A stretch of DNA of 64,000 bases from an uncultured Granulosicoccus sp. (GCA_947492525.1 CANLNQ010000023.1:1-64000), one strand, 5' to 3'. Shown: positions 16,390 to 26,778, numbered from the stretch's first letter. Notes: generated by a model from the letters alone, not told the origin. Program-made: numbers and translations.

Positions 16390-17214
16390 TCAGGATAACA
16401 GTTCGCGCAAGCGCGGGAAGGCCATGCGCGTCTTGGGACGAACCCCTTCCCAGATCAGGAAGGACTCGGCGGCCTGTTCGACCAGCATGCCCAGACCATT
16501 GCAGGCCGTCGCACCGCGAGACTTTCCCCAACTCATGAAGGGTGTGTCCTGACGCCCGTAGGTCATGTCGTAGGCCAGGCTCTGATGGGATACGATGGAA
16601 TCCGGCAGAGGCGGCATGCCGCCGTTCATGCTGACGGTCGTGGCATTGATGATCACGTCGAACTCCGGCACGCCGTCGAGTTGCTCGAAGCCGCCACCGC
16701 TCACCGGCCCCAGACTGTCGAACAGGGAGGCCAGGTTCTCGGCCTTTGACGCGGTACGATTGGCCACATGCAACTGTGCAGGCCGTTTGTCCAGCAAGGG
16801 CCCCATCACCCCGCGCGCCGCACCACCGGCCCCCAGCAACAGAATCCGTTTCCCTTCGAGTGGACGACGCTGATTGGCGACAATATCGGCCACCAGACCC
16901 AGCCCATCCGTCGTGTGACCCACGCGCTTGCCGTCGCGGTGCATCTGGATGGTGTTGACCGATCCGGCAAGCCTGGCATTGGCACTGAGACGCTCGCAGA
17001 CATCCACGGCCAGCTCCTTGAAAGGCGCGGTGACATTGCAGCCCTTGGCACCGGACTTCTGCCAGTCGATGACAGTCTGTGCAAAGGTTTCCGGACTCGC
17101 CTCCGTGCGGGTGTACTGGATCCTGCGTTGTGTCAGCTCACCAAACAACTGATGCACCACGGGGGACAGACTGTGGGCGATCGGCTGGCCAATCACTGTG
17201 TATCGGTTAATCAT
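16390..17214 (-). CDS. aroE: Shikimate dehydrogenase
   Basis: AroE reduces 3-dehydroshikimate to shikimate with NADPH. The 274-residue length is normal. QPIAHSLSPVVHQLF is the substrate-binding Ser-x-Ser motif, GCNVTAPFKE carries the catalytic Lys, GAGGAARGVMGPLL binds the nucleotide, and NATTVSMNG follows in the normal place. It is cytoplasmic. The start overlaps the stop of the upstream TM protein by four bases. aroQ is elsewhere in the window (28639-29085), so shikimate genes are dispersed. Confidence 0.96.
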   Translation of the reverse strand: MINRYTVIGQPIAHSLSPVVHQLFGELTQRRIQYTRTEASPETFAQTVIDWQKSGAKGCNVTAPFKELAVDVCERLSANARLAGSVNTIQMHRDGKRVGHTTDGLGLVADIVANQRRPLEGKRILLLGAGGAARGVMGPLLDKRPAQLHVANRTASKAENLASLFDSLGPVSGGGFEQLDGVPEFDVIINATTVSMNGGMPPLPDSIVSHQSLAYDMTYGRQDTPFMSWGKSRGATACNGLGMLVEQAAESFLIWEGVRPKTRMAFPRLRELLS

Positions 17215-18005
17215 GAATCGTCAGGAAATGTCAGCGCCGTCTTGGGCACTCTGTGTTGCAGGAAGAAATACTTGAGTTCATCGAGTCGCCTCTGTTTCAG
17301 TTGCGGCGTGGCATCCTGACTGCCCAGTGGATTGTGGGCGAACCGGAATTCCCCACCGTCACAACGCCGATACTCAGTCATCAGAACTTCGAGTTCTCGC
17401 AAGCCGCCCCCCGTGATGTAGGGCGATTCGAAGCGATACTGTACCGCTACTGGCGCCAGCACGACAGCACCGGCTTCACAATTCTCCGGCGAGTGATAGG
17501 AAACGTCCACCGCACGCACAGGTGGCTCGGGTTCATCGATACCCAGCACCTCCTTCAGGCGAGCCTCACCGCTGTTCATCTCGTTCTGTTCATCATCCGC
17601 ATCCGCGGCATCTTCATCGTCAGACGCGTCCTCTTCCTCGGCGGCCTCATCGGAACCGGCTTGCTCAGCACCTTCTTCGGCCACCGCGTCGGCAGCCTCT
17701 TCCGTCACCTCGGCCTTGACCGCAACGTCGGCCTCATCAGAGACCGGCAGAACCGTTGCAGCATCGATTCGCTCCACGTCCTCTTTGCGCTCCGGCGCCT
17801 CATTCTCGATCACTGGCGATTCTGCTACCAGTACCGGCTTTTTCACGGGCTTTGCCTGACTTTCCTCCACGCGCGTATGAGCCAGCGACTTGACATTCAG
17901 CGATTCCTGCAGCTTGTCCGTGCCACCCAGAAACTCGCTGATCAGTAAATACAGTGCCATACACACCGCCGCGCTGGCGATAAGTGCCTTGTAGATGGGG
18001 TTCAT
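17211..18005 (-). CDS. Single-pass membrane protein with acidic linker and degenerate OmpA-like end
   Basis: A 264-residue protein I do not recognise as a named family. Residues 7-27 form one transmembrane helix, so it is probably anchored in the inner membrane with the rest in the periplasm. Residues 85-150 are very rich in Glu, Asp and Ala (EEEDASDDEDAADADDE) and must be flexible. Residues 170-264 have an OmpA-like rhythm: VQYRFESPYITGGGLRELEVLM, then LKQRRLDELKYFFLQHRVPKTAL. The Asp and Arg that bind peptidoglycan in OmpA domains are not clearly kept. It is coupled to aroE by a 4-bp overlap. A peptidoglycan or envelope-spanning role is only a guess. Confidence 0.65.
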   Translation of the reverse strand: MNPIYKALIASAAVCMALYLLISEFLGGTDKLQESLNVKSLAHTRVEESQAKPVKKPVLVAESPVIENEAPERKEDVERIDAATVLPVSDEADVAVKAEVTEEAADAVAEEGAEQAGSDEAAEEEDASDDEDAADADDEQNEMNSGEARLKEVLGIDEPEPPVRAVDVSYHSPENCEAGAVVLAPVAVQYRFESPYITGGGLRELEVLMTEYRRCDGGEFRFAHNPLGSQDATPQLKQRRLDELKYFFLQHRVPKTALTFPDDS

Positions 18006-19261
<1,256 letters not shown>

Positions 19262-19318
19262 GAATCCTCAAGCCCACTATCATTGTGTTTCAGATCCGAC
19301 ACAAGACAATCGAGACTC

Positions 19319-20689
19319 GTGCCAAAGACATTTGCATACAAGGCCGTCGCCGCCAGCCTGCTGATCAGCCTCTCCAGTACAGTATCGGCAGCGCTGAGCG
19401 ACCAGTGGTACATCGGTGTCGGTGGTGGCGCCTCGCTTTTGCAGCCCGAAGCCAGCGATTCGTCCATCGATGTAGAAGACAAGGACGGTCAGGTGGGCAC
19501 GGTCTACTTCGGCAAGGATTTCGATTCCCGCAGCAGCGGCCAGTTTCAGCTCTATTCCTTCGGCGAATCCACATTCGATGACGGCCAGAGCAATGCCAGC
19601 TATTTCGGTGGCGATGCCTCCCTGCTGTACCGCTTCTACGACTCACGCGATTGGCGCCAACGCGGCGCCGTGTTTGGCGCATCGTTCTATGGTCGCTTCG
19701 GATTCGGTTTCCTCGACCGCGATTCGGATCTGCCACTCGATGACGATACGCCGGTTTACTTCGGTGCAGGCGCCGGACTGGAAACCTACTTCACCAACAA
19801 TCTTGGTCTGCGACTGGAAGCTCTCTACCACGAAACCGACGTCGCCTCCGCAACGTTGACTCTGGTGACGCGCTTTGGCGGTCATCGCAGCCGGCCGATC
19901 GTCCGCCCGCCGACCGTGCCTCCACCGGAACCGGTGGCCATCCCCTCACCGGTCACAACGCCGAGCGCGGTGCCGGTTCCGGAAACGAGCGTCGAGCCGC
20001 AGCCTCCACTGGCCTTGCCCACACCTCCAGACGAGGCTGTCGATCAGAGCAGCGCGCTGGCATTGCAGGACACCGACGACAGTTTCCCTGATGTGGAAAT
20101 CATGGGAACCACACAGGAAAACACCACACAACCCGAGTCGGCAGCAAACGCGGACACCGGCGCCGGTCTGCAGACGCCAACGTCCCCGGTCGACCCGATC
20201 ACCACTGCCACTGCAACAACACCTCTGGCAACGCCAGTTGCCCCTCCCCTGCAGAATGCGGACAGTGATGGCGATGGTGTGAACGACGTCAGGGACCGTT
20301 GCCCCGATTCGAACAGTGGCTACCCGGTCAACACACGAGGCTGCCCCCTCTTTGCCGGTCTGATGCCTGACCTGACGTTTCAGGACGGTTCAGCCGAGTT
20401 TGATGACAGCAGCTTTGTCGTGCTGGACAGACTGGTCCAGACCCTCGAGGACTACCCCGACACTTACATCGAGATCGTGGCCCATACCGACAACAGCGGT
20501 TCGGAAGTGGAACAGTCCGATCTGACCCGGCAGCGTCTGCGCAGCATTGGCCTCTATCTGGTCAATCGCGGCATCAGCCAGGACAGGCTGCTACTGAGAT
20601 CCTTCGGCGGCAAGCGACCGGCCTTCGACAACACCACGGCCGATGGTCGGCGCCGCAACAACCGCATTGAAGTCTTCGAAAACCCCTGA
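19319..20689 (+). CDS. OmpA-family outer membrane protein with proline-rich linker
   Basis: The protein is 456 residues if started at GTG 19319, which gives a good signal peptide (residues 1-24, ending TVSA) and has a GAG 7 nt upstream. A TTG 36 bp earlier is also open. Residues 25-190 look like an outer-membrane barrel (WYIGVGGGASLL, GRFGFGFLD, GLRLEALYHE). Residues 195-310 are a long Pro/Thr/Glu-rich linker. DSDGDGVNDVRDRCPDS is a calcium-binding thrombospondin-type-3 motif. The end is an OmpA peptidoglycan-binding domain with IEIVAHTDNSGS and RRRNNRIEV. It probably links the outer membrane to the cell wall. Confidence 0.88.
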   Translation: MPKTFAYKAVAASLLISLSSTVSAALSDQWYIGVGGGASLLQPEASDSSIDVEDKDGQVGTVYFGKDFDSRSSGQFQLYSFGESTFDDGQSNASYFGGDASLLYRFYDSRDWRQRGAVFGASFYGRFGFGFLDRDSDLPLDDDTPVYFGAGAGLETYFTNNLGLRLEALYHETDVASATLTLVTRFGGHRSRPIVRPPTVPPPEPVAIPSPVTTPSAVPVPETSVEPQPPLALPTPPDEAVDQSSALALQDTDDSFPDVEIMGTTQENTTQPESAANADTGAGLQTPTSPVDPITTATATTPLATPVAPPLQNADSDGDGVNDVRDRCPDSNSGYPVNTRGCPLFAGLMPDLTFQDGSAEFDDSSFVVLDRLVQTLEDYPDTYIEIVAHTDNSGSEVEQSDLTRQRLRSIGLYLVNRGISQDRLLLRSFGGKRPAFDNTTADGRRRNNRIEVFENP

Positions 20690-21122
20690 CAGTTCGACCG
20701 TTCAGCGATTCTGGACAGATGCGCTTTTCTGGCTGGCACTGGCGATTGCGCCTGTCAGCTGGTGGCTGATGCTGCAACTGGGCGTTGCCCGGCGCAACGA
20801 AGCCCTGAGCTGGTGGCCGGTTCTGATGATCGTGCTGATCAATCCCGTCCTTGAAGAAATCGTGTTTCGAGGCGCTGTACAAGGCTGGCTGCAGCAACAG
20901 CGCGTCCTGCAGCATCGCTGGGGTGCGATCAGCCTGGCCAATGTGCTGTGCTCCGTGCTGTTTGCCAGCCTGCATCTGTTCCGGCAAGCCCCCCTGTGGG
21001 CTGCCCTGATCTTTCTACCGTCCCTGGTATTCGGCTGGGCGAAAGAGCGTCACACCACCCTGCTCTCGCCCATCCTTCTTCACATGACTTACAACGCCGG
21101 ATTCATCTGGCTGTTCGGCTAA
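20643..21122 (+). CDS. Small CPBP-family intramembrane glutamic protease
   Basis: A 159-residue membrane protein with about four helices. It has the Abi/CPBP signatures: EEIVFRG (near residue 70), the two-Glu motif in the membrane, FASLH, and a final His in ILLHMTYN. It is much shorter than typical CPBP proteases and resembles the compact type tied to JDVT-CTERM sorting, though no JDVT-CTERM substrate is seen here. It starts inside the end of the OmpA-like gene (47-bp overlap; a TTG at 20667 is also possible), so it is probably in the same transcript. Confidence 0.72.
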   Translation: MVGAATTALKSSKTPDSSTVQRFWTDALFWLALAIAPVSWWLMLQLGVARRNEALSWWPVLMIVLINPVLEEIVFRGAVQGWLQQQRVLQHRWGAISLANVLCSVLFASLHLFRQAPLWAALIFLPSLVFGWAKERHTTLLSPILLHMTYNAGFIWLFG

Positions 21123-21147
21123 GCATTGAGGGCTGAGCACTGCACCG

Positions 21148-21227
21148 CGATGCAGTGCGACGCAGTGCGATGCGATGCGATGCGATGCGATGCGATGCGA
21201 TGCGATGCGATGCGATGCGATCAGCCT
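21148..21227. repeat. Pentamer (GATGC)n array between convergent genes
   Basis: Eleven consecutive copies of ATGCG run from 21171 to 21225. They are preceded by two degenerate 10-bp units, ATGCAGTGCG and ACGCAGTGCG (21151-21170). The array lies between the stop of the CPBP gene (21122) and the stop of purH (21248, leftward). On the other strand it reads GCATC repeatedly. The perfect block with degenerate units on its left is what recent slippage expansion would leave. Open frames through it encode only simple repeats. Confidence 0.92.
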
Positions 21228-21247
21228 ACCTGAGCCGAACGTCAACG

Positions 21248-22834
21248 TCAGTGGCGGAAGTGCCTGACACCGGTGAATACCATCGCCATGTCGTGCTCAT
21301 CCGCAGCCTGAATGACTTCTGCGTCATTGCGAGAACCACCGGGCTGAATCACGGCCACGATACCGGCGCTCGCCGCGTTATCGATGCCATCGCGGAAGGG
21401 AAAGAAGGCATCCGAAGCCATGACGGCACCGGCAACTTCCAGGCCTTCATCGGCAGCCTTGATACCGGCTATCCGCGCAGAATAGACACGACTCATCTGG
21501 CCCGCACCCACGCCCACCGTGGCGGCATCCCGACCATAGACAATGGCATTGGACTTCACGAACTTGGCAACGCGCCAGGTAAACAACAGATCCGCCAGCT
21601 CTGCCTGCGTCGGCTGCCGCTTGCTGACCACTTTCAGGGCATCTGCGCTGACGTTCAGGATATCGTCCTCCTGCACCAGCAGGCCACCGGCCACCGGTCG
21701 GTATTGCCAGCTGGCATTGCTGCCATCGATGACCGGCAATGACTCACAGTCCAGTACCCGGACATTCGGCTTGGCCGACAGCAGTTCAGCCGCCGCAGGC
21801 TCGATACCCGGCGCCACGATCACTTCGACAAACTGTCGTGCGATGATTTCGCTGGCAACCTCGGCCGTCAGGGCATGGTTGAACGCGATGATGCCGCCGA
21901 AGGCCGACGTCGGATCTGTCAGATAGGCCTTGTCGTAAGCTGCCAGCTGACTGTCGGCGACGGCAACGCCACAGGGGTTTGCATGCTTGACGATGACGCA
22001 AGCCTCGCTGTCGAACTGCCGAACGCAAGCCAGAGCCGCATCGGCGTCCATGACATTGTTGTACGACATCGCCTTGCCCTGCAGCAGACGAGCGCCTGCG
22101 ATCGTACCGGCACCGGCGTCCTGTGATCGATAGAAAGCCGCACGCTGGTGCGGGTTTTCCCCGTAGCGCAGGGTGTCGTTGAGCTGGAATTGCGTGTTGA
22201 GCGTACGTGGGAAGTCTGCAGGCTCTGCATGACTTGCATCCCCGGTGCGGCGCCCCAGAAAGTCGGCAATCATGCCATCGTAGCGGGCGGTATGTTCAAA
22301 GGCCTTCACGGCCAGATCGAAACGCAAGGCAGCCTGTTCGGCTTCATCCGCATCCAGCGCCGCGATGATGCGCGGATAGTCGGCAGGGTCGGTGATGACC
22401 GCCACGGAAGCATGGTTCTTGGCCGCGGAACGCACCATGGCAGGGCCCCCGATATCGATATTCTCGATGGCATCTTCAAATGACACGTCAGGCCTGGCCA
22501 CGGTTGCGGCAAACGGGTACAGGTTCACGACCACGTAGTCGATGGGCGCTATCTGTCGCTCCTGCATGACATCGTCATCGATACCGCGCCGCCCCAGAAT
22601 GCCGCCATGCACGATGGGGTGAAGCGTCTTGACACGCCCGGCCATCATCTCGGCAGCACCGGTGTGCTCGGATACATCCGTGACCGGCAGACCCGCCTTG
22701 CGCAAGGCATCCGCCGTACCACCGGTGGACAACAGCGTGACGCCCTTGCCGACCAGAGCCTGGGCCAGTTGTTCGATGCCTTGCTTGTCTGAGACACTGA
22801 GCAAGGCGCAGGAAACGGCAGTTTTTTCAACCAC
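21248..22834 (-). CDS. purH: Bifunctional AICAR formyltransferase / IMP cyclohydrolase
   Basis: PurH carries out the last two steps of purine synthesis: formylation of AICAR with 10-formyl-THF, then ring closure to IMP. It has 528 residues, normal for the family. The N-terminal IMP cyclohydrolase domain (about 1-200) starts [15 protein letters not shown] and contains [12 protein letters not shown]. The AICAR transformylase domain (about 200-528) contains [14 protein letters not shown] and [14 protein letters not shown], whose Lys and His are catalytic. The start is GTG 22834 with a weak GGAA site. It is the downstream member of the leftward dusB-fis-purH set. Confidence 0.96.
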   Translation of the reverse strand: MVEKTAVSCALLSVSDKQGIEQLAQALVGKGVTLLSTGGTADALRKAGLPVTDVSEHTGAAEMMAGRVKTLHPIVHGGILGRRGIDDDVMQERQIAPIDYVVVNLYPFAATVARPDVSFEDAIENIDIGGPAMVRSAAKNHASVAVITDPADYPRIIAALDADEAEQAALRFDLAVKAFEHTARYDGMIADFLGRRTGDASHAEPADFPRTLNTQFQLNDTLRYGENPHQRAAFYRSQDAGAGTIAGARLLQGKAMSYNNVMDADAALACVRQFDSEACVIVKHANPCGVAVADSQLAAYDKAYLTDPTSAFGGIIAFNHALTAEVASEIIARQFVEVIVAPGIEPAAAELLSAKPNVRVLDCESLPVIDGSNASWQYRPVAGGLLVQEDDILNVSADALKVVSKRQPTQAELADLLFTWRVAKFVKSNAIVYGRDAATVGVGAGQMSRVYSARIAGIKAADEGLEVAGAVMASDAFFPFRDGIDNAASAGIVAVIQPGGSRNDAEVIQAADEHDMAMVFTGVRHFRH

Positions 22835-22886
22835 TAGAGGTGTTTTCCGTAAGGTTCAGCAAATGGGATGAAGCGCTGGAACTGAA

Positions 22887-23276
22887 CTAGTCCATGTCTG
22901 CCAGCTTGTTGCGCAGGTTGCCACGGCTGATACCCAGCCACTCGGCAGCACGGCTCTGATTACCGCCGCACTCTCGCATGACGGCACTGAGCAGGGCATG
23001 CTCGGCCTGACGGATGACCATGCGGTACAGACCCGACGGCTTTTCGCCGTCGAGCATGTCGAAATACCGCACCAGTTCATCCTGCACACAGCAACTGATG
23101 GCGGTGCCCGCCGGCTCGGCACTGCAGGCCCCGGCATTGTCCGGTTCTTTCGCATCGCGAGCCTTGCCGCCTACCGCAGTTGAACGGTTTCTGGTCGCAC
23201 TCACGGGCTTATTCGAAGAGGGCACTACAGCGGCAGCAACCTTGCTGCCACGCTTGTTTTCGGATGTTGTTGTCAT
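22887..23276 (-). CDS. fis: Fis-family DNA-binding protein with extended N-terminus
   Basis: A 129-residue nucleoid protein. The last 65 residues align with Fis: a dimer core (LVRYFDMLDGEKPSGLYRMV) and the HTH GGNQSRAAEWLGISRGNLRNKL, which binds and bends DNA. E. coli Fis has 98 residues, so this one carries about 50 extra, polar and basic N-terminal residues (SENKRGSK, ATRNRSTAVGGKARD). The ATG at 23276 is only 2 bp past the dusB stop, matching the dusB-fis operon known across Gammaproteobacteria. Fis normally controls rRNA and growth-phase genes; that role here is inferred. Confidence 0.88.
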   Translation of the reverse strand: MTTTSENKRGSKVAAAVVPSSNKPVSATRNRSTAVGGKARDAKEPDNAGACSAEPAGTAISCCVQDELVRYFDMLDGEKPSGLYRMVIRQAEHALLSAVMRECGGNQSRAAEWLGISRGNLRNKLADMD

Positions 23277-23278
23277 TA

Positions 23279-24265
23279 TCAAGCTGCAGCTACGAACTGG
23301 GCAGGCTGGGAGAAGAAGTTCTCGACCAGTCTGAGTTGATCCACGGAATTTTCCACTTTGTTGATCGCTTCGCGAAACGCAGCGGCATGCTTCAATCCCT
23401 TGCAATACCAGGCAATATGCTTGCGAGCAATACGGACTCCGCGGTATTCACCGTATAGCTGATGGCAACCTTCCAGCTGCGTCATCAGCGTTGCCCCTAC
23501 CTGTTCATTCGAGGGTGGCAATGGTACAGGCTCCCCACGCAATACGGCAGTAATTTCCTCGAATATCCATGGATTTCCCTGTGCCGCCCGGCCAACCATC
23601 ACCCCGGCAGCACCGGTGTGGTGCAGAACCTGCTGTGCCTGCAGCCCGGACGTGATATCGCCATTGGCGATGACCGGGATGGAAACGGCATCGACGATGG
23701 CTGCGATGGTGTCGTATTCGGCCTGCCCCTTGAAGCGATCGCTTCGAGTGCGTCCATGAACAGCCAGGCAGGCGATTCCTTCCTGCTCGGCAAGTCTTGC
23801 GATCGCCACCCCGTTTCGGGTTTCGGGAGTCGGGCCGGTCCGGATTTTCAAGGTAACCGGCACATCGACTCTGGCGACCACCGCGCGCAGGATATCGCGC
23901 ACCTGATCGGGGTAGGCCAGCAAGGCTGAACCCGCCTGCCGGTTGCAGACCTTCTTTGCCGGGCAGCCCATGTTGATGTCGATGATCTGGGCACCGTGGG
24001 CAACGTTCAACGCCGCCGCCTCGGCCATCGCCTCGGGTTCGGCACCGGCAATCTGCACGGCATGCGGCAGATCATTCTCTGCACGCACGATTCGATGGCG
24101 CGTCTTCGCCGTGGCGTAGAGCAAGGTATCGCTGGAAATCATCTCGGAGGCCGCATAGCCGACCCCCGCCTTAGCACAGGCATCCCGGAAAGGTCGATCA
24201 GTCACACCCGCCATTGGTGCCAGAAACACAGGGTTTTCTACAACGTGTGTTCCTATTTCGATCAT
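23279..24265 (-). CDS. dusB: tRNA-dihydrouridine synthase B
   Basis: A 328-residue FMN enzyme that reduces uridines in the tRNA D-loop. The start VFLAPMAGVTDRPFRDAC is the FMN-binding barrel entry. INMGCPAKKVCNRQAGSALL carries the catalytic Cys region, LKIRTGPTPETRN follows, and AVHGRTRSDRFKGQAEYD and VIANGDITSG bind FMN phosphate. It forms an operon with fis directly downstream. A 113-bp gap separates it from the DUF3426 gene and should hold its promoter. Confidence 0.95.
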   Translation of the reverse strand: MIEIGTHVVENPVFLAPMAGVTDRPFRDACAKAGVGYAASEMISSDTLLYATAKTRHRIVRAENDLPHAVQIAGAEPEAMAEAAALNVAHGAQIIDINMGCPAKKVCNRQAGSALLAYPDQVRDILRAVVARVDVPVTLKIRTGPTPETRNGVAIARLAEQEGIACLAVHGRTRSDRFKGQAEYDTIAAIVDAVSIPVIANGDITSGLQAQQVLHHTGAAGVMVGRAAQGNPWIFEEITAVLRGEPVPLPPSNEQVGATLMTQLEGCHQLYGEYRGVRIARKHIAWYCKGLKHAAAFREAINKVENSVDQLRLVENFFSQPAQFVAAA

Positions 24266-24378
24266 GGCAGGTGTGGACTAAAGGCGGCCGTATATCCTAA
24301 TACAGATCTGTTTCGAAAAATACCGTATGAGGAAACAGCAGTTGATGCAGATCACTGTGTCAGCGGACTTCGGAAGGG

Positions 24379-25815
24379 TTATCTGAAGTCCAACTCGAAT
24401 GACATGGCCTCACGACCCGGGTCTTCCACACTGAGGCTGATGTCCAGACTCTTGCCCACATCCAGTACATCCCCGGCCTGCCAGCTGTCAAGGTAGTCGG
24501 CGGGTTCGTAGACGTGCTTCACGATCAGACGACCACTGCGATCGGTCAGCAGCATCTCCAGTGTTGGATAGCGTTGCGCGAACTCCGCCTGATTGACGAA
24601 ACCGATGTTGATGATAAGCATATCGTCATCATCGGGGTGCGAGAACACGGTACGTCTGGTGACCTTGAGTGCGGCCAGGTCCACCCGTTCTGCCACCGTA
24701 CAGCCGAACAGGGAACAGATCGATTCCAGCACCGGCCTGGCCAGGGAATTGTTCTGCAGCGCTTCTCGCTCGCGATAGCCGTACAGCCCGGCGGCCAGAA
24801 CCAGAACACCCAGGAACAGCAGGCCGCGAAACCACCAGGCACCCACGGGTTCTTCTTCGGCAAGCGCCGGCATCTCCGACGATTTCAGGGAATTGAGCAG
24901 TTCATCGATTTCATCCGCAGCCGGCGCCTGCTCGTCGACCCGCGAGCTCGTCAACTCACCCGGCTCCGAAGCGGCATCGTCGCCGGAAGCCTCGTCCCCC
25001 TGTTCCGAGGGAGCATCGCTCAACGTGCCACGCGCATCCTCGATGACATCATCGGTATAGAGGCCCTGATCCATGGACTCGTCCATCTCATCCTCATCAC
25101 CCGGATCGTCGAAGTCGAAAGGTGGCACCTCTCGAGTCTCATCAAGGTAATCGAGTTCGGGCAAACCCGCATCCGCCGAAAACAGGGCAAAATCGGCGTA
25201 GGTCACATCCAGCGGTGAAGCGTCACCCGGCGAGGCTGCCGTGTCGCTGTTGACCGATGAGCCGGTATGCATCGCCGGCGGTGGCTTGTCGCCGCCATTC
25301 TGCTTGTCCGCCGGATCACGCTCATCTGCTGTTGCCGTCTCCGACTCCTCGTCGTCAGGCTCGTTCTCACGCAGGTTGGCCAGGGCATCGAAGATACTCA
25401 GGCACTCACCGCAACGCACTCGTGTATCGCTGGATTCAAGCAACTCTCGCGATACCTCGAATACGGTGTGACAACTCGAGCAGCAGGTCTGCGGATTCTG
25501 ATCGCCTTCATTCGAGATATAGGCACTTGTCAGCTCGTCGTCGGCATCTTCATCCGCAGCTTCGTCTTCAGGGGAGCCCGCCCCTTCCGCATCATCGGCC
25601 GATTCACTTCTGGGCTTGCCCTTCTCGCCTTTCTTGCCCTTGCCGCTGCGACTGTCACCGCGGCTCTGATCATCGGCGACTGAAGAATCGGCCTCGATCG
25701 CATCATCGTCGGACTGGTCATCCTCCGATTCCACCGCCGCCGCATCGGTATCCGCGTCAGGCTTGATACGGTCCTTGCCGGGTCCGAATCTGGATTTCTG
25801 GCTGCGCTTGGCCAT
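24379..25815 (-). CDS. DUF3426 zinc-ribbon membrane protein with long acidic N-terminus
   Basis: The 478-residue protein belongs to the family that lies next to prmA in many Gammaproteobacteria. A MJ0042-type zinc ribbon (CCSSCHTVFEV, then CGECLSIFDAL) is at residues 111-145. One transmembrane helix (GLLFLGVLVLAAGLYGY) is at about 323-345. The DUF3426 domain follows (LFGCTVAERVDLAALKVTRR to the end) and is probably periplasmic. In most relatives the ribbon is at the very start; here 110 residues rich in Asp, Glu, Ser and Lys precede it. A further acidic linker joins ribbon and helix. Its function is not established. It lies 17 bp past prmA. Confidence 0.85.
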   Translation of the reverse strand: MAKRSQKSRFGPGKDRIKPDADTDAAAVESEDDQSDDDAIEADSSVADDQSRGDSRSGKGKKGEKGKPRSESADDAEGAGSPEDEAADEDADDELTSAYISNEGDQNPQTCCSSCHTVFEVSRELLESSDTRVRCGECLSIFDALANLRENEPDDEESETATADERDPADKQNGGDKPPPAMHTGSSVNSDTAASPGDASPLDVTYADFALFSADAGLPELDYLDETREVPPFDFDDPGDEDEMDESMDQGLYTDDVIEDARGTLSDAPSEQGDEASGDDAASEPGELTSSRVDEQAPAADEIDELLNSLKSSEMPALAEEEPVGAWWFRGLLFLGVLVLAAGLYGYREREALQNNSLARPVLESICSLFGCTVAERVDLAALKVTRRTVFSHPDDDDMLIINIGFVNQAEFAQRYPTLEMLLTDRSGRLIVKHVYEPADYLDSWQAGDVLDVGKSLDISLSVEDPGREAMSFELDFR

Positions 25816-25832
25816 ACTCGATCAGCGCAGCT

Positions 25833-26759
25833 TCAGCGACGAATCGCAGTCATCAAGGCCCAACCGTCACGTGCCTGACCGGGTTCGAAGTCGAAGTGCT
25901 CACCATAGCGTTCGCTCAGCGGTACCATCTGCTCGCTGAGAATACCGGAGACGATAAGACGTCCACCCGGCACCACCAGTGCGGCAAGAGTATCTGCAAG
26001 TTCCATCAATGGCTTGAAGAGTATGTTGGCCAAGACGAGTTCCACCGAAATGTCAGTCACAAGGTCAGGCATGCCGATCTCGAGCTGATCAAGCACACCG
26101 TTCTGCAGGGCATTGTCACGTGTCGCCGTCAGAGCCTGCGGATCGATATCGACCGCCCAGGCCTTTTCCGCACCGAGCAGCAACGCAGCAATGGCCAGAA
26201 CGCCAGAGCCGCAACCGTAGTCAATGACGCGGCAACCTGCCATGGGACGCAATGTACGTGCCGTTTGCTGCCCCATCCAGGCAAGGCACTGAGCCGTGGT
26301 TGCATGTGTGCCGGTACCGAAGGCCATGCCGGGGTCCAGCCGCAGATTGATGGCCTCACTGTCGGGCGGCGACTGCTCCGTCGGGCAGATCCAGAAATGA
26401 TCGCCGAACTGCATGGGCTTGAAACTGTCCATCCAGGTGCGCTCCCACTCTCGATCCTGCAGCCTTGATACCGTAAACACCGGTATCGAAAGACCCATGG
26501 TGGCCGCAGCCAGGTACAGCGCATCGTGCAGCTGATCGAGCTCGGTTTCACGGGCAAACAGACCGACGAGCCTAAGCTCCTCCCATAACCTGACCTCGCC
26601 CGGCACCGGTTCCAGCACCGCGTGGGCAAGGTCCTCGTCATCATGACTGTCCCGCAGGGTTATCGACAGAGCGCCAGCCTCCAGCAGCCAGTCCTCCAGT
26701 GTCTCGACCTCCTCGCGGGTGGTATCGAGGGTGACTTCAAGCCATTCAGGAGCAGTCAT
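25833..26759 (-). CDS. prmA: Ribosomal protein L11 methyltransferase
   Basis: PrmA trimethylates ribosomal protein L11 using SAM. The 308-residue length is normal. The N-terminal substrate-recognition domain (about 1-100) begins PEWLEVTLDTTREEVETL. The class I methyltransferase domain includes VIDYGCGSGVLAIAALLLGA (SAM-binding), AVDIDPQALTAT and VLANILFKPLMELA. GTGTHATT, shortly before the SAM loop, is characteristic of PrmA. ATG 26759 was chosen because the recognised family start follows immediately; earlier codons would overlap accC. It lies 19 bp past the accC stop, in the standard accB-accC-prmA order. Confidence 0.96.
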   Translation of the reverse strand: MTAPEWLEVTLDTTREEVETLEDWLLEAGALSITLRDSHDDEDLAHAVLEPVPGEVRLWEELRLVGLFARETELDQLHDALYLAAATMGLSIPVFTVSRLQDREWERTWMDSFKPMQFGDHFWICPTEQSPPDSEAINLRLDPGMAFGTGTHATTAQCLAWMGQQTARTLRPMAGCRVIDYGCGSGVLAIAALLLGAEKAWAVDIDPQALTATRDNALQNGVLDQLEIGMPDLVTDISVELVLANILFKPLMELADTLAALVVPGGRLIVSGILSEQMVPLSERYGEHFDFEPGQARDGWALMTAIRR

Positions 26760-26778
26760 GATGTTCCGGCAGGGGTCT

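Noticed and set aside
21155..21742. A 195-codon frame running from the pentamer array antisense to purH
   Set aside because: The N-terminal repeat is from the microsatellite and the rest is antisense to conserved purH.
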